The notes: generated from the letters alone by a model not told the origin. 64,000 bases of DNA from Anoplolepis gracilipes (GCF_047496725.1 NC_132972.1:593501-657500), one strand, 5' to 3'. Positions 13,690-28,826 are shown, counted from the stretch's first letter. A program made the numbers and translations.

Positions 13690-14078
13690 TTTAAACGTCT
13701 TTTACTTAAAAAAATTCAAGTTATTTGAGCTATTAATTTTCAAGACATCCGTCATATCAACTTTGAAAACAGTATTATAAGAAAAGCACATTTAAAGTTT
13801 TGCACACCCATTTGAAGACCTGCGAGCTACTTTATTCATTACTTATACCTCCGTCAATGTGACAAATTTTTTAATAAAATTTAAAAGACATAGGTATATT
13901 CTTAGAGATTATACTTTCAAAAAATGTAGAAAAAAGTCGATTATTTTGACTCTCTAAATTAGATCCTTAATTGATAAGTAAAACTTTTTTAAATAATTTA
14001 AATATAATATATAAGCTTTTTAAAAGATATAAAATTAAATTAGAAAAATGACGAGTAAGAGCAAACGCTGTAATTAGT
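13690..14078. repeat. Dispersed repeat, copy a
   Basis: Nearly identical over about 380 bp to 15185-15577, for example TATACCTCCGTCAATGTGAC and AAAATGACGAGTAAGAGCAA. Its upstream part, 12957-13690, also shares blocks with 11874-12120 (TTTATTCGTCRATGRAAAGA, AAATTATGTCGTTTARRACA), so it is the longest copy of a family present three times in 4 kb. Confidence 0.8.
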
Positions 14079-15184
14079 GAACAAAATTTTTCACACATGT
14101 TTAGCAACACTTTGTATACACAAAAATACAAAAAAAACACATATATCGTATATCATATACAGTCGCGCAACATTTTATCGATCGCGAAAACATGTAGCCT
14201 CTTTTTATTCATTTGAAAAGATGGATCGATGCATCAATCAGGAAGGACGGAAAGAGAAGGCAACGAGATCGACTAGTCGGCAGGATGCACCACAACAATG
14301 CGTCTGCGGGTTTACACGCACAAACAATAGCCGATACGCGGCGCGTACGCCCTTGTACCGTTATCTCGTTCACCACGAAATTATCCGCTAATTATTTGTA
14401 ATTAATCGTAAGGCCCTACGGCCGGAAAGCTCTGACAAGTTCCAAGACACTTTTCCATTTGCGCGGCCGCGCGGTAATCTATCGTATTACAACATCGGTT
14501 GTTAACGTTGTAACGAGCGCGTCGTTGTAATTGCGCCGGACGTAATTGCTTTCTCCGGGTAATTCGTAATTGCATTATTATTATTATTATCATTACTCTT
14601 TTTTTCTCCGAGCGTTTTAATGCGTTGCGCAATTAGGTGCATAATTAGTCGTTAGCGACTACTAAGTTATTCCCGTTCCGCGTCTTATCCTAATAGCAAA
14701 TTCGTCATGTAACTTTACAAGCGTGTGATTTATTTTCGCCATAATTTTATTATATTCTACATATATGTAACTATACATCTTGTAATTTTTGTATTCTCTT
14801 TCTTCAACAAAATCAAATGTCAAAGACTTCTTGGAAAATGTCTTGATTTTTATTTCAGACCTTTTAGATCTTTTAGATTTGTTTAAATGACTTTTAAACA
14901 TTTTTTTCCTTCAACTCTTGTATAATTTAAGTGGATTTCAAATTTTCTCAGAGATTATTCAAACTCGATAATTTAATTTTATTCCGTAGAATATTTATAG
15001 GATATTAAATCTAATTTCAGTTAATTTAGAGAAAATTGAAAAAAAATAAAAAGTAGTGTTATTTTAAAACAGATATTTCAATTTTGTTGAAATTTATTCA
15101 TTTCTTGAAATTCAGAGAAATGTTAATTATTAATTTTTTATATTCTATTTAGGTTTAGTATCCCGTAAAAGAAAGTATTTTCTT

Positions 15185-15577
15185 TTATTTAAAAAAAATT
15201 CAAGTTATTTGAGCTATTAATTTTCAAGATATCCGTCATATCAACTTTGAAAACAGTATTATAAGAGAAGCACATTTAAAGTTTTGCACACCCATTTGAA
15301 GACCCGCGCGTTACTTTATTCATTACTTATACCTCCGTCAATGTGACAAATTTTTCAATAAAATTTAAAAGGCATAGGTATATTCTTAGAGATTATACTT
15401 TCCAAAAATGTAGAAAAAAGTCGATTATTTTGACTCTCTAAATTAGGTCCTTAATTGATAAGTAAAACTTTTTTAAATAATTTAAATATAATATATAAGC
15501 TTTTTAAAAGATATAAAATTAAGTTAGAAAAATGACGAGTAAGAGCAACCGCTGTAATTAGTGCGCAAAAATTTTAT
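15185..15577. repeat. Dispersed repeat, copy b
   Basis: Same orientation as copy a, about 1.5 kb downstream, differing by roughly a dozen substitutions and small indels by eye. That suggests recent local duplication or two insertions of a young family. Noncoding. Confidence 0.8.
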
Positions 15578-17877
15578 TCTAACAATAAGTAACAATTTAA
15601 TCTATTATCCTAACGTACGTGTCGGTCAATTTTATGACCTTCTTTAGCGCAAAAGTACAAAAACAGATGAGAAAAAAAGCACGGATTTAAGCCATATAAC
15701 TGTACATTAACTTATCATTAAATGACGCAAGTAAATAGTTACACGAAACTTTAGGAAAAGTTAAACATCATTATTTAATCAATCGGTTAAAATTAAACAT
15801 AAAGTTTGATTATAAGAAATTGTTGAGTTTATGTGTTCTTCCTTTGGTTAATAGGCCAAGAAGTGACACATAGGTTGACTCGTCAAATTAAAAATAAAAA
15901 TAATAGGTTGGAGGAGAAACCTGTATTGAAATAATTCAAAATCAACTCACAATTTCACTAGTTAATAAAAAAAATTTTTAGAAGAGACAGTGTATTAAAT
16001 TGTAACTTACATAATTGGTGCAAAATTTCTTAACTATAAAGATGTTTAACGATGGACTGATCTTACGATAATGATAAAAGAATCGACAGTTATATCTTTA
16101 AAATCATGAATAATAACAAACCAAGTCTTTCAAGTTGTTTAGATTTTCGGCAATTTATCTATAATGTTTAAATATATAGAGTTTAAACATTCTGTGTGAC
16201 TGTTTATTTGTCTTTTTATGACTATCATCTCTGAAGTCAATCTTTTGTTATAAAAACTTTCTCTATCGAAAATTTGTTGAAATAAAATATAAAACAGGAT
16301 AAATTCATTGATTATCAACGGAACAAGCTGTAAAACGATGTGTAGAGCTTTCCCGTGGCAAAGGTTTCTCCCGGCTACACGCGTGAAGCGGAAGCAGAAG
16401 ACGACGGAGGAGGCGAGTGAGTCCTAACGGGATCGCGATACGGATCATTAGCGTTGTTTAATCTACGAGCGAGCATTCTAATGCAATCGCGGAGAAGGGA
16501 GGCCTGTTGTAAAATCAGCTGCGTCACGGGAAGAAATCCTCCTGCTTCGATTTCTGCGCCGGCGACGTCTTTCGAGTCATCGTTACGAACGTTATGTAAT
16601 TTCCGTCGTTTTAAAGTCGGAGTTTTACGACAACTGCGTCGCGTCTTCTACTCGTTCGATTTTTCGACACATTTCGTTTAAAACAGAGAGAACCAATTAA
16701 TAATTTACAACAGTTAATAGTTAGTAAGAAAACATTGAAAGCGTACATTATACCGCATCTTCACTTGACTTTACTCAAGTGTCTATCTAATTGCACGATA
16801 ACGATCGTTAGTAGATCGGATCTTCTAATCGATAGGAGAAAATGTTTTTGCAAGAATAATGATAATTAAAGTTCTTCGTTGCTGAGCTGGTGTCACGCAG
16901 CGTTCCCCAGTGTAAACAACGCCATCAAATGCCACCCCTGTCATTGTCATATCCAATGTGAGTGCATCGTCTACCGGACGATGGACAAATAATAAGCGGT
17001 AATAACAACGTATAGTGGACGTTAAACGTGCCAGCACATTACGACCCCGTGTCTAATCGTTACCAACGATCTTGACGAGCCATATCGTTGCATTGTAACT
17101 ACCATCCCCCTTTTACACTCACTCTTTTACCCTTGGCCGCATGTAAACGTCGCGCAATCGCTAGATCGACATTAGCTTTCATTTCGTGTAAACCTTCGTG
17201 CACATGTATCCCCAGTAAAAAATAGACGGAATAAAAACAGTTGGTTATTAATCTTACAACAAGTTGCGAGTTCTTAATCTCTACATGAAAAAAAAAAAAA
17301 AAAAAAAAAAAAACAGGTATTGGATTTATAATTTTTATAAAATATTAAAATTTGTTTTATATGTCTAATTTCAATAAAATACATTTTTTTTTTTTTTTTT
17401 ATTCTATTTTCTAACGTATTCATCTTTTTTTTTAACAGCCAACAAAGTCATGTTTCATGATGCATGTATACATCGCACACTTATCGTTGTAAGAAGTTTA
17501 TCACAAGCTAGATATATGTATTCTTAGAAAAAGCAGGAAGGTTAACAGTAACAGACAGAAATATTTTCTTGCAATTGCAGGGCCTGCATTAGCGTGTCCG
17601 TCTGTACAACCGGCTTCCAGGAACGCGCGAACGTGTCCGTTAGCACGCGAGGCGGTTGATTTTGTTAAAGGAGACCATGCAAATGTACGGTTCACAATTT
17701 ATTTCTCGCATTTATCTGCAAACGGAAGTAAAGCTAGTCGCCGTCTGTTTGATCAGATAAGAGAAAGACCACTGGGGTCACTTGGCTTGAAAAACTTGAT
17801 CTTTAACGCGTCATTTTCGATCTCTATCTTCCAAAAAAATCGATCCATCATTTTTTATCGCGAACGATTATCTTGTC

Positions 17878-17908
<31 letters not shown>

Positions 17909-19470
17909 CACATTTTTTTGTTTCCAAAAACGAGAAGGACAAGGAGGAAAGCCTATCGTGCGGCCAATGTCATCGCTCTGAGAATAACGACATTAACATT
18001 ACCGGTAGTTCCAAGTAGGTCGCAACTGTCGAGATAAACGAGCGATCGAGACCAGTGACCACTCCTTGACCTAGACGTCTCGACATTAACCTGGTCCGAC
18101 CTACTCTTCATCCTGATTTTGTCGGAGCCAGCAATGTCACGAGGACGCGTAACCATAAAAGTTGGGGTCTACCAAAGAGATATATCTGTATTATTAATAC
18201 TTTATCAGTGTCGCAGAAAATGGGTGCTACATGTTTTAACTTGACGTATTTACAATGAAAAACGTTTAATACGCTGTATCACGCAATTGCGTTATAATTA
18301 CAGAGTGAAAAAGGTAAGTAAATATCTTCTTTAAATTTTATATCCTGTACGTTTATTTTAATCAAGACATCTAAATTCTTCTCTACAAACGACTAGCCCA
18401 ATAAATATAAAACTTCAACATTATTATTCAGATGTGTATCTAAATACAACACTATCCGTTATAAATATTGTATATTTTTATATCTTATACCTGTTGTTAT
18501 GAGATATCTATTAACGATTGTTTTAGCGGCGTGTGAACTGTAGATAATAATTTCATGTGATAATGTATATACATGTAATAGCATCATTAGCAAATCACTC
18601 ATAAATCCTTCACCTTTTTGCATCTGCAAGTACATTATTTATTATTATAGGTCGGATATTAATAAAAAAAAAAGCCGTTTATATTCTGCATACACATCTA
18701 TGAGTGCTTCATTATCATAATATTTTGCAAGAAGCAAAAGAGAAGGAGAAAGTAAAAGTGCCGAGGTGTGCACTCTAAACAAACATTACTCAGCGGCAAA
18801 TATTTGTGCACGAGATTCTTGTATCTTGATTCTCTTTGTATTTGGATTTAACGAGAAGAGATAGAAAAATACATAAAAAAAAATGAGGCAAGTATTTTTT
18901 ATACATATTGAGATTTAAGAGAAAGTTTTGTAAGAATCTAAACCAACCCACGCGAAAAGTGGAATCAAGGATTTAAAATTTAAATTTATTCTAGACATGC
19001 AGCGACGTTATATAAATTCTATATAAGGAAACTCGAAAAAAGACGCAGTTTCTTCTTATATGAAAAGAAACATAGTAGCATGAATAGCAAGAGAAGAATG
19101 AAAGCAATGGCACAAGAGAATTAATATTAAAATTCGTACTATAACATGCGCGGTAATAACAGATGACGTTTCGTGCAGGTCGTGGCATCTTTCGTCATTT
19201 AAATGCCAACGAACCCTTATAGCGACCACAGGCAGCCCCCCCCGATCGAATAATGCAAAAGGGTAACCGTTGATAATTCGTTAAAATGCCAACGACACAT
19301 ACTACAATGCTCGTTCAGGCTAAGAATAGACGTCATTTGCAAAAAATTTAATAGTTTATTTTTCACGATGGATTTTGAAGATTAAAACTGCGTCACATTA
19401 TAGAAATAATTTTTTCTCAGTTAATATATTTTTCCAAAATTATTTTATATACATTATAAACATGCATATA

Positions 19471-19838
19471 CAGGGTGTCCTGTAATAGGTGAAAAACCTG
19501 CTAATAGCAGATTCTTGAGCTCATTTGAAGTCGATTTTTCCTTAGCGAAAATATCGAGAGACGTCATCATTTTTTGCCAATTTCCAATTTTTATTATTAT
19601 ATATCTTTAAATTAAAATTATATTAGAGTAAACTCTATCTGAAATTAACTGAAGAATATAGTTTTGGTAGTTTTTTAACTCCAAAAAGTTTAGTTTGCGA
19701 AAAGCGTCTCCTTTCTCAATCGCTTATAACTCGGAAATTATTAATGTCTCGACAGTTTCGCTGAGGAAAAATTGACTTCAAATAAATCTCTCAAGAATCT
19801 GCTATTAGCAGATTTTTCACCGATTACAGGACACCCTG
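19471..19838. mobile_element. 368-bp MITE with ~100-bp terminal inverted repeats
   Basis: The left end is CAGGGTGTCCTGTAAT and the right end ATTACAGGACACCCTG, with TA flanking both. The arms stay complementary for about 100 bp, including the CTGCTAATAGCAGATTCT core, which is itself a small palindrome. No ORF. Tc1/mariner-like by TA flanks and CAGGGTG ends. Confidence 0.85.
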
Positions 19839-22800
19839 TATATTCTTAAATTGACTGAATATTTTAAAATCCATCATATATATGCCATATATATGCCATA
19901 TATGTCAAAGATGTGGCGTAAAAATTTTTCTGGCAATTCAGAAGTTTATTATTTGTCAAATAAAATAGCTCAGTTTTTTATTTTACTATATTAATAATAC
20001 ATCAAAAAATAAATACACTCATTTGTCCGAACGTACTTTTTATATTTTTTAGAAAATTTTAAATTGTTTTAACTCTTGCAAGAAATTGTGACAAACTTAG
20101 ATATTATAAAATTTATTTTTACGAAAACGAAGACAATACACACGCACACAATCAAACTTTTTATTGAAGAAAAATTCTGTACTTTTAGATTATTCTAATC
20201 TATAATAATGCCACATGAGCAACAAGTATAAGAGCCAAGAAAGACGAAATCTGCAAGTGCCATCGCATTGTGTCGTAAAGTTCTGTCGCGCAATAAGCGA
20301 GCGATAAGTCTTCGTCCTTCTATATATCTTACTTTTTCCACTTTGGTGCTGCGCGCCTCTTCGATCGTACAAGGACCGTCCGTGTAACACATGTGTGTGT
20401 GTATGCGAGCAAAGTAAACCCGCTTTATATGCGTTTACACGGTATCGACACCTCGTAAACCAGGAGGAAGTCGTACCTCACGGCCCCGCACACACGCCTT
20501 AATAAAACGAGCGTATTTCGTTGTCACCGCTTGCCTATCATCCGTTTCTGTATGGACATGCAGAAATATCGATCGGCAGTACTTATATATTTCGCAGGAG
20601 CGAGTTTGTGCGCGAAAACATCCTTAGCAATGGAATAATATTCGTTCAAGACACCTGGCGAGTAACACGGAATTGATAATAATAATATTTATATATACTA
20701 CTTTACATTCTGCACGACAATACGTATAATATTTATGGTGATGACTAAAACGATAATATTACAATACTAGAGATTAAGTTTCGTCATTCATAATTGTTTC
20801 GATAAATTATTTTAAGTTCAAGTTTTAGAGAAATTTCAATATCTTTCATGAGCTTAATTAGAAATTTTTTCTACATTGATCAACTATCTATTTATTTATT
20901 TGCTGAAAAAGAGATGAATATATATAATTTGCAATACAAAATCTAAGAGTATAAGAAGAGATACTTTTTTTCATAAATTAGAAAAAAAAGAAATAGATGG
21001 CGGTCACTGATTACACTTCAAGCAAAGAGACACATCATATAAAGAAAACATAATATTGACACCTCGTAAACAACGGTGTCGTCTCATTGTCGCGTGAGCT
21101 GTAATAAAACAACTGGAGATGCGCTGTTATCGTCGTGTGTCTCTTTCGAGACATGAACCTTTGGCGGAAAGAATACATAGGAAACACCACCAGGTATAAC
21201 CCAACCAACATGCGTTTAAATAACGGACACCTCACCGTCATTATGTAGCGGCGGGAATGAAAAATCATGTCTTCGCCAGCAGCACGTGGATTCTCTTCGG
21301 CAACGAGCGCGAAAGGATCGAAAGACCGTGAGAGTGTCAAGAATAAGAGAGAGGTCGATGATCTTCTTGAAGAAAGACTTTGCGACCTTGTCCGAATAAA
21401 TATCGATTCGCGTGAAATTATTACAATATCGATTGCTACCTAGTCAAATCAATGAATGGTTACTTTGACAGATTATACAAAGTATATTAAAACCGACGTT
21501 AAAAAACGTTGTAAAAAAAATCAAATCAATAGTTAAAAAAGCAAAATGAATATAATATTAATGTCCCATTAGTACTTCAAACTAATTAAATTTCATCGAT
21601 TTAATTAACTGAATGACTTGACATAATAATATAAACATGTAATAAGCAAACTTGATAAGCAACTGAGAAAGAAGCTATTAATCATTAACAAGATATGTTC
21701 TCCTCTCTAAAAGCTTTAAATTTATTATTAGATACTTTTTTCAACGGTTGACGACCAAGAATGGAAAGGCTGACGCAGGATCATTTGCGTCACAGAATTA
21801 TATGCGCCGACAGTGATTTAAGGATTAATAAAGTTCACGCGAGTGTGTGACGTAAATTTTCCTAGGCCATCTTCCCATTGATACTTTCTCTGCCTCGCTA
21901 ATCTTCGTCGGCTAAGCACGTGTCTCTCAAGTTTCATCGCACAATATTCATCTTCTTGCGGCTCCGTCGGTCCTACCGTGAAGTTCGCCAAGTCTGCACG
22001 GCGAACGTGGCGCAAAGCGTAGGAAGGAAGTTTTCTATCGATCCATGCCGGTGTTTTGAGGTCAGGGCGCTGCGCCAGCACTGCGGCTACCAGCTACCAA
22101 AACCAAGCTTCGCCGACGACGTCCACGTCTTCGCCGTGCTAGACTCGGCGTACTTTGACTGCCGATTCGATCTCGACGCACGATCAAAAATCTAGGGTTT
22201 TAGTATTCGGCACATAATGGAAACAGATCAAATTCAACGGCTGTCATCCGTATATTGAAGAGACAATTATCTACTAGAGCAAACCAATTGTTTATTTTTT
22301 TTTTATTCGTCTGGAAAAGTTGTAAAAAGATTATAAGTATTAAACATAAACATTTTGGAATGAGAAGAAGAATATTTTTAAATAATATTTTATTCACTTG
22401 TGTATGTTTAAAAAAATTTGAAAAAATAATTTAATTCTTATCTTAATAATTCTTTAAATCGTATTATGTATAGAAAAATTGTGTGTTTGAATGTATATTT
22501 TTATATAATAATATTATTATTGATTATATGTAATACTTAAAAAAAAAAACAACTTTTCTATAACCATTTAATATTTTTTCGATATTACATGAATATATGT
22601 ATGGAATAACTTTGGCAGTGACGGTTATCGTACCGGCTATTGAATTAAACCGCAAGAGCCTTTTGAAAGCGCGAGGATCACGACATTGTATCGCGTGACT
22701 TTTAAAGTAAGCTGCTTCAAAAAAATCGCCGATCGGTCAGGCATAATTTCGCAGATGTCCCTCGACCGCATTGCGGATGGAATTTTCTTTCATCGTCTGC

Positions 22801-25800
22801 AGGAACAGTAGATTTATCCTTCTTTTGTCAACTCGCATTTGAATACGATATAAATTATCTTCAAAGGGAGAAGTTATTTTAACATTATATATATCCGCCT
22901 AATTGAAATGCTAATTTTATGTCAAAAAAAGCAGCAACTAATTTTTTACAAATAGTAGAAAATGTCTCTCGTGAGAAATTTTTTAAAATAAGAGAGCAAT
23001 ATTATCAAAATAAATTCTTAAATTTACATATTTACGATAACAAGTGTATTTTCAATGGCAACACATATCTTGCCTATTTACAAACATTAAAGATAAAACA
23101 TGCAAAGAGAAATATGTGCTAGTTAGATTGATTTATCGATTTAATCGTAGTAGTTTAACTTATTAACATACTTATCGAATGCACGTAATCAATATGCCAA
23201 GATAAAAGATGATTTATTGCGTGACAATCTGCAAACTTTTAAAAACAATTAGATGTAAATTTGATACCTGCTTTTATTATTTTTTTTTATGACGCTACCT
23301 CTATTGCAAACAGACAAATTCAATCGTACAATTTCTTTACCTGGAAATATAACAAAAACCATAACCGTGACAATTTTCATGCGAAGAATAAAAATGCAGG
23401 GCATTTCGATCGTCAATAAAGATATGTAGCTACATCGATAAATTGAGAAACATCCGCATTCCAACAAAATTGCAAGCATACAAACATTATACAAGACGCA
23501 ACATTGCGATAGTTGATGATAATTAGTAATTGAAAAGAAAATTAATAGTTCCGGGATATTATGAAGCACAAGTTGCAATTTACTGGTGCAGCTCTGGTAG
23601 TTGCAATAAAGAGGTACTTCGTTGAAGAACTCGTCAAACTTAATTCACAGATATTTTGAGTGTCAAATATAGTGTGGCAATTATATAAAAGCTATTTCTC
23701 ATTACAAGAGAAAAGAGATTTTAACTCTATATTTAGTTTGAATAAAAATGTAAACTTTGCTAATATATCAGTTGGAAAGCTGAAACAATAATTCGCTAAA
23801 TAAAAGAGCTTTTATGCCGGTTATTGCTACCTTCTGTCCCTTTAGATAAATGAACGTCGTGTATCGATTTCTTTGTCATTAGGTCTTTTTGCTCGCTGGT
23901 AGAAATGCATCCATAAGTCAACAAGAAGATCATTCAACCTAGCAAACATTTCTAATTTCGCTAGAATAACATGAAAAAAATTTTGTTTAGGAATAAAATC
24001 AATTATTATGTGGCAATTGACTTCATCCTCTTATCGATTTTCTTTCGCACTTTTCGCTATTAAATTTTTTTCGCATATAGTAACAAATTAACTTACTTGA
24101 ATCAAGTTTGTCAACTCTAAAATATTACTTTTATATCAAAACTTTCTTAATATTTTATTTTACATTGTATTATTTATGCTGGCGTTATTTCAAAATCTTG
24201 CGTAATTGAGAAAACAAATGATTCTGTAAATTTGCAAAATTGATCTAAATCAAATGATATTATTTTTCTTTTATTATAAGTTTATAAAAAAAAAAATTTT
24301 TAATAAATTTATTAAATATGTAAGCAGATATTTTACATAGGCACGCGCACGTACACACGCACTTACACAACAGTTCAATGAAAGATATAAATAGTTAGAC
24401 ATTTTGTATATCTCCTTGTTAGCTTTGCTAGATTTAGTGGAGCACTTTACTCGTTAGAAGTGCAATTTTTCCAATTTAATGGACATTTTACCAGCACTGG
24501 GCAGAAAGATAGCCCTCTTAATATCTATCTTACGAGCAATTCTCGTCTCGGCACCGCTTGGCGCTTATAGCCGATTGGAAGGTAGATGGTTCTCGTACGT
24601 AGACCAGGTCAAACGTGCACTTTATTCGAATGCTCTACGTAAATGTCCACGTGTAGTGTATATGTAGAAAAAGTTACGTGGGACATACGTGGACATGAAT
24701 GACCGCACGACATATGGCGCTTATGCACACAAGGTGTATATATTTTCACCTTTATCCTCATCCCTACTTTCTTTGTAACCGAAATGATCGAGCTTCTCCT
24801 CGTTTTTACTTCCTCAAAACATAACGTTCACGATCACAGAATTATCCATTTGATTTTATAAAAAACACTGCGATAATTGTAACTTTGGAGAATGCAACAA
24901 ATATTAAAAGTGTCATTAATAAATAATAAATAAATTAAAACTCGCTGGCATTGTAAGAAAAAAAATGCAAAACGAAATTATTTAAAATTTTACTAGACTT
25001 TATGAAAACTGTCATTTACAAGAAAATTTTTTAATTTTGTTAGTGAGAATTTAATTAAGTTGAGAAAATATGTTTTTTTTTCTCGCGTATTCCGCACGTA
25101 AATGGTACAAATATTTTTTCGTTCACCTTTTTTCATCATTTTTTACTTCTTTCTTCAATATCAATTTATGAATATTGATAAATGCACAATAATAGATATG
25201 ATGATGATAACAATGTCATATTATCATAAGTAGAGACTTTGCAAGAATTTGAGTGAATGCAGCTTGAAAAGGCGTTTCAACAGTTTTCTTGGGACGTGAG
25301 ACGAAGTTAGCGATAAAAGTCGAATCGCTCGGATCCGCTTGGCTCGTCGTCGGAAAAGCACCGGCACGCTTAATAATATTCTCGTGACCCGAGACTGGTT
25401 AGTCGGGAACCTCCGGTCTGTTTATCGATCCGTGAACCGAGTCACGCCAACCAACCCTCCGCCTCAAAGCAACGCTAATTCAAATCTCTTTCCCTTTCAG
25501 AGAAATCGAGGAGACCAAGCATCCGGTCGTATTCTTTTCTTATAATAAGTATTGCCTAGCCTAAGGGATAAAAGAAAAGCAAGTATGCCCTATAATTTGA
25601 CATCCACCGCTACCTCCTCTCCTGTGAGATACATGTCCGATATATCTTCCAATGTCGGATAATAATCCAAAATCTGGAAGAAACCTAACCGCATATCCTA
25701 CAGAGGATTATTGTCACGTAAACTTCTTTCAACGACTATATGGCAAACGCCCTTTTAATTCACGAAAAAGGACACCCCGCTGTGTCTCCTCACGCGCCGC

Positions 25801-25839
25801 CACTCACGAGGATCCGGCTGAACCCCTCATTCGAGGGGT

Positions 25840-26230
25840 TGTAAACCGAGAGGGGGGCCGCCGCGGAGGTGGGTCACGCAAAGAATGGGCGGAGATTCCA
25901 AAAATAGGACCATTACCGATAAGACCTAACCGAGGCGCGCCGTCGTAGGTAGGTAGGTATATATTGCGCGAGCTGGCCGGTGATGGCAGGTGATAAAGCG
26001 AGGGAAATGGGGTGAGTTAAGGGTGGAGGTAGGACGAGAAGGTGATGATGGCGTTGGCAAAGTCGGCGGAGTCGGCGAAGGTGGTCGTTCGCCAGTGATG
26101 GTAGTGGTGGTGTACGTCGGGCGAGGCCTCGTGACACTCTCCGCGAGGAAGGGAGAGTGGTGCGGTGAATGAAATAAAAGGGTAAGGTTATTCCTGGTCC
26201 GATATATTGCGTCCTGTCCACACCTCAACT
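25840..26230. other. GC-rich, purine-biased island
   Basis: The plus strand is G-rich with repeated GGTGATGG/GTGGTGG-type triplets, so the minus strand reads as Pro/Thr/Ser-rich ORFs (up to 121 codons). This looks like a compositional effect rather than a protein. It may be a promoter or regulatory island. Confidence 0.25.
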
Positions 26231-26962
26231 CTTCCTGTTTCAGAGACTTAATTGGATAACCAACCGGACGATTTCGCGACTGACATATCAAAGCGTTAAG
26301 CTTTATATCGCTGAAAAAATATTTACATAATTAAGTCTGGGCGTGTTTAATTTGCTTTTATTTAACTTTGTCAATTTATGTCTCTTTTTTTCTTTTTTTA
26401 TCGAAATAGTAATTAATCCTAAGCAGCAAAATTTATGAAACAATGAAAAGACAAATATCAATTATTATGTATAAAGAGCTGCTGAAAGACTGGAAATTTC
26501 TGTGATTACGACTTTTTTCAAGGACAAGGAAAAAACTAGCGGCTAGTTTATAAGAACGTCTGAAACATAAAAATTTCTGATGGACGTTCAAGGATAGAGA
26601 AAGAGTATACAGGGAAGGAAAAAGGCACAGGAAAGGCTTGAGTGGCGTTCTACGACAGAATCGCGTGACTACTCACGGATCAATAGTTTACTCGTATACG
26701 TAGGAACAGGAGTTAACTTCTACCGCGGCTGGTTTAGGCGATGGTTTTCACCACCGAGAAGCCGAGAACTAAAAGAGAGTGTTGAACAGATTCTTAGGAA
26801 ACTTCGTGTCTAAAGTTCCATCTCGATTATTTTGATTATAGTCTACGATATGTTAATAATAATCGTGATTCGACTCTGGTTACAAGATAAGCTTTAAGAT
26901 CTGAGTTGTGATCCCCTTCCGAAATCCTACTTATAATATCAAAGACCTAAGGTCAGAAAAAC

Positions 26963-27063
<101 letters not shown>

Positions 27064-28826
27064 TATATATATACTATTCTGACAAATCAAAAAAAAATAT
27101 TAAATATTTTATTATATTATAAGATTTTAATACAGAAAATTATACATTATTATACATAAAATTATATATGTATATATATTTTTTCTCAATATTATGCCGT
27201 TCAATTTACCGTTGTAAATAGAATTTATAAAATTTGCCAATAATTTATTGATAATTAAATCAATTAAATGTAAAAAGAAATGTAAATGTAAATGTAAAAA
27301 TTGAAGGTATAGAATATCTCACATAATATAGATATAAAAAATACAATTGATAAATAAAGATAATATAATAACGTGATGAAACCAATCTAACAAACGAGAT
27401 AAAAGATTATGCGCAAGTTTTATTGCAACATATCTCTTGAACTTTGTTACAGCCATAAAGAAAAAATGAACTAGGCAGTAGAGCCGGATTAGTTCCCAGG
27501 AATGTTTGAACTGCGCGTTGTACGTAGACATCTGTATATATTAAATGGATCGATTCATCGTCCCAGCGCTTGTGTTAATTTTCATGGTAGTAGAAGAACT
27601 ATGTGGCAATAATGTGGTATTCTTTCCGAGCAATGTCCGGCGCCACTACGACTTACCGCCCCTTTACCTAACCGTCAACTTGTCCTAGATTACAAATTGA
27701 CGTTGACCGGGGAAAGTAACGTAGATCCGTTTTCCCGTTAGTACGATTCTATGTCATCAAATCTAATAATATAATGTAAAACAATACGCTTTTTATAGAT
27801 TTAAATGTCGTTCTTAATTTATTATTTTTTATCTTCTTTTTTTAGAATTTAGATTTTATATATAATTTTATGATAAAGAAAAAAATTTTAATTCGCAAAG
27901 ACATGCTCTAATTATTTTTTGAAATCGTTAAACTTGATACCCCAGATTTATTAGATTTAAAAATGTAAAAATATATAAAAAAATATTATACGCATAAATA
28001 ATTTACTCTCGTACATTATTCTGAATGCACTCTTTTTTTTTTAATATTACTCATATTTTCTTATTACATAAAATATTTAATACAAGACATTGTTATTAAT
28101 TTATCGAAAAATATTTTAAAAAATCTAATAAACCTTATCGCGTTATCGATGCAATGTTTTGCGATTTCGATCTTTATATATGGAATATCGAATAAAAATT
28201 ATTGTCATAAAGCGATCGACAGAGAAAAGAGTGAAAATGTTTTTTTCCGTTTATCAAAGTGCATTACAATAATAAAATAAGCATTATTATATCACACGAT
28301 GTACGACAAAACAAACGCATATATGATACGCGTGTGCAACAGAGAGAGAAAGACGAATATAATAACACGGTCTATCTACTGGTAGTATATAATAGTAGGC
28401 TGTATCGATCGAACAAAATGTTCTTGGAAACGCGACAAGCTCTTTTTACTCATCCATTTATTGGTCGTGTGGCGCGCGTATGAGCTTGCAAGCTCTTCGA
28501 CACTTTGGTTTTATCCTTCTCCTTTTCACTAACATCTGGAGATTTTGTAATATGTCGCGTTTACGTCACGTTTCGTAACACTAATGTAAATTATATTCTG
28601 GTAATTAATTTGAAGGCTCGTTTCACTGCATTAATTATAACGCTCGACAAAATGTATTTAATAATAGTAAGATAGCATTCTCTCTATTGAATTTCAAAAC
28701 GACTTTTCCTCAAAAGAAATTTTATCAGATCCTTTTTACAATGTTATTTTTTATTATTTTATACACATCCATGCTGTTAATTTATTTTTGTAATTAAATA
28801 AACTGATAAAGATTATTTATGACATT

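Noticed and set aside
23249..23578. 109-codon hydrophobic minus-strand ORF, considered as a chemoreceptor exon
   Set aside because: Lacks receptor motifs; hydrophobic codons are expected in AT-rich DNA, and no paired splice sites were found.
25926..26291. 121-codon Pro/Thr-rich minus-strand ORF
   Set aside because: Follows from G-rich triplet bias on the opposite strand, with no domain or splice support.
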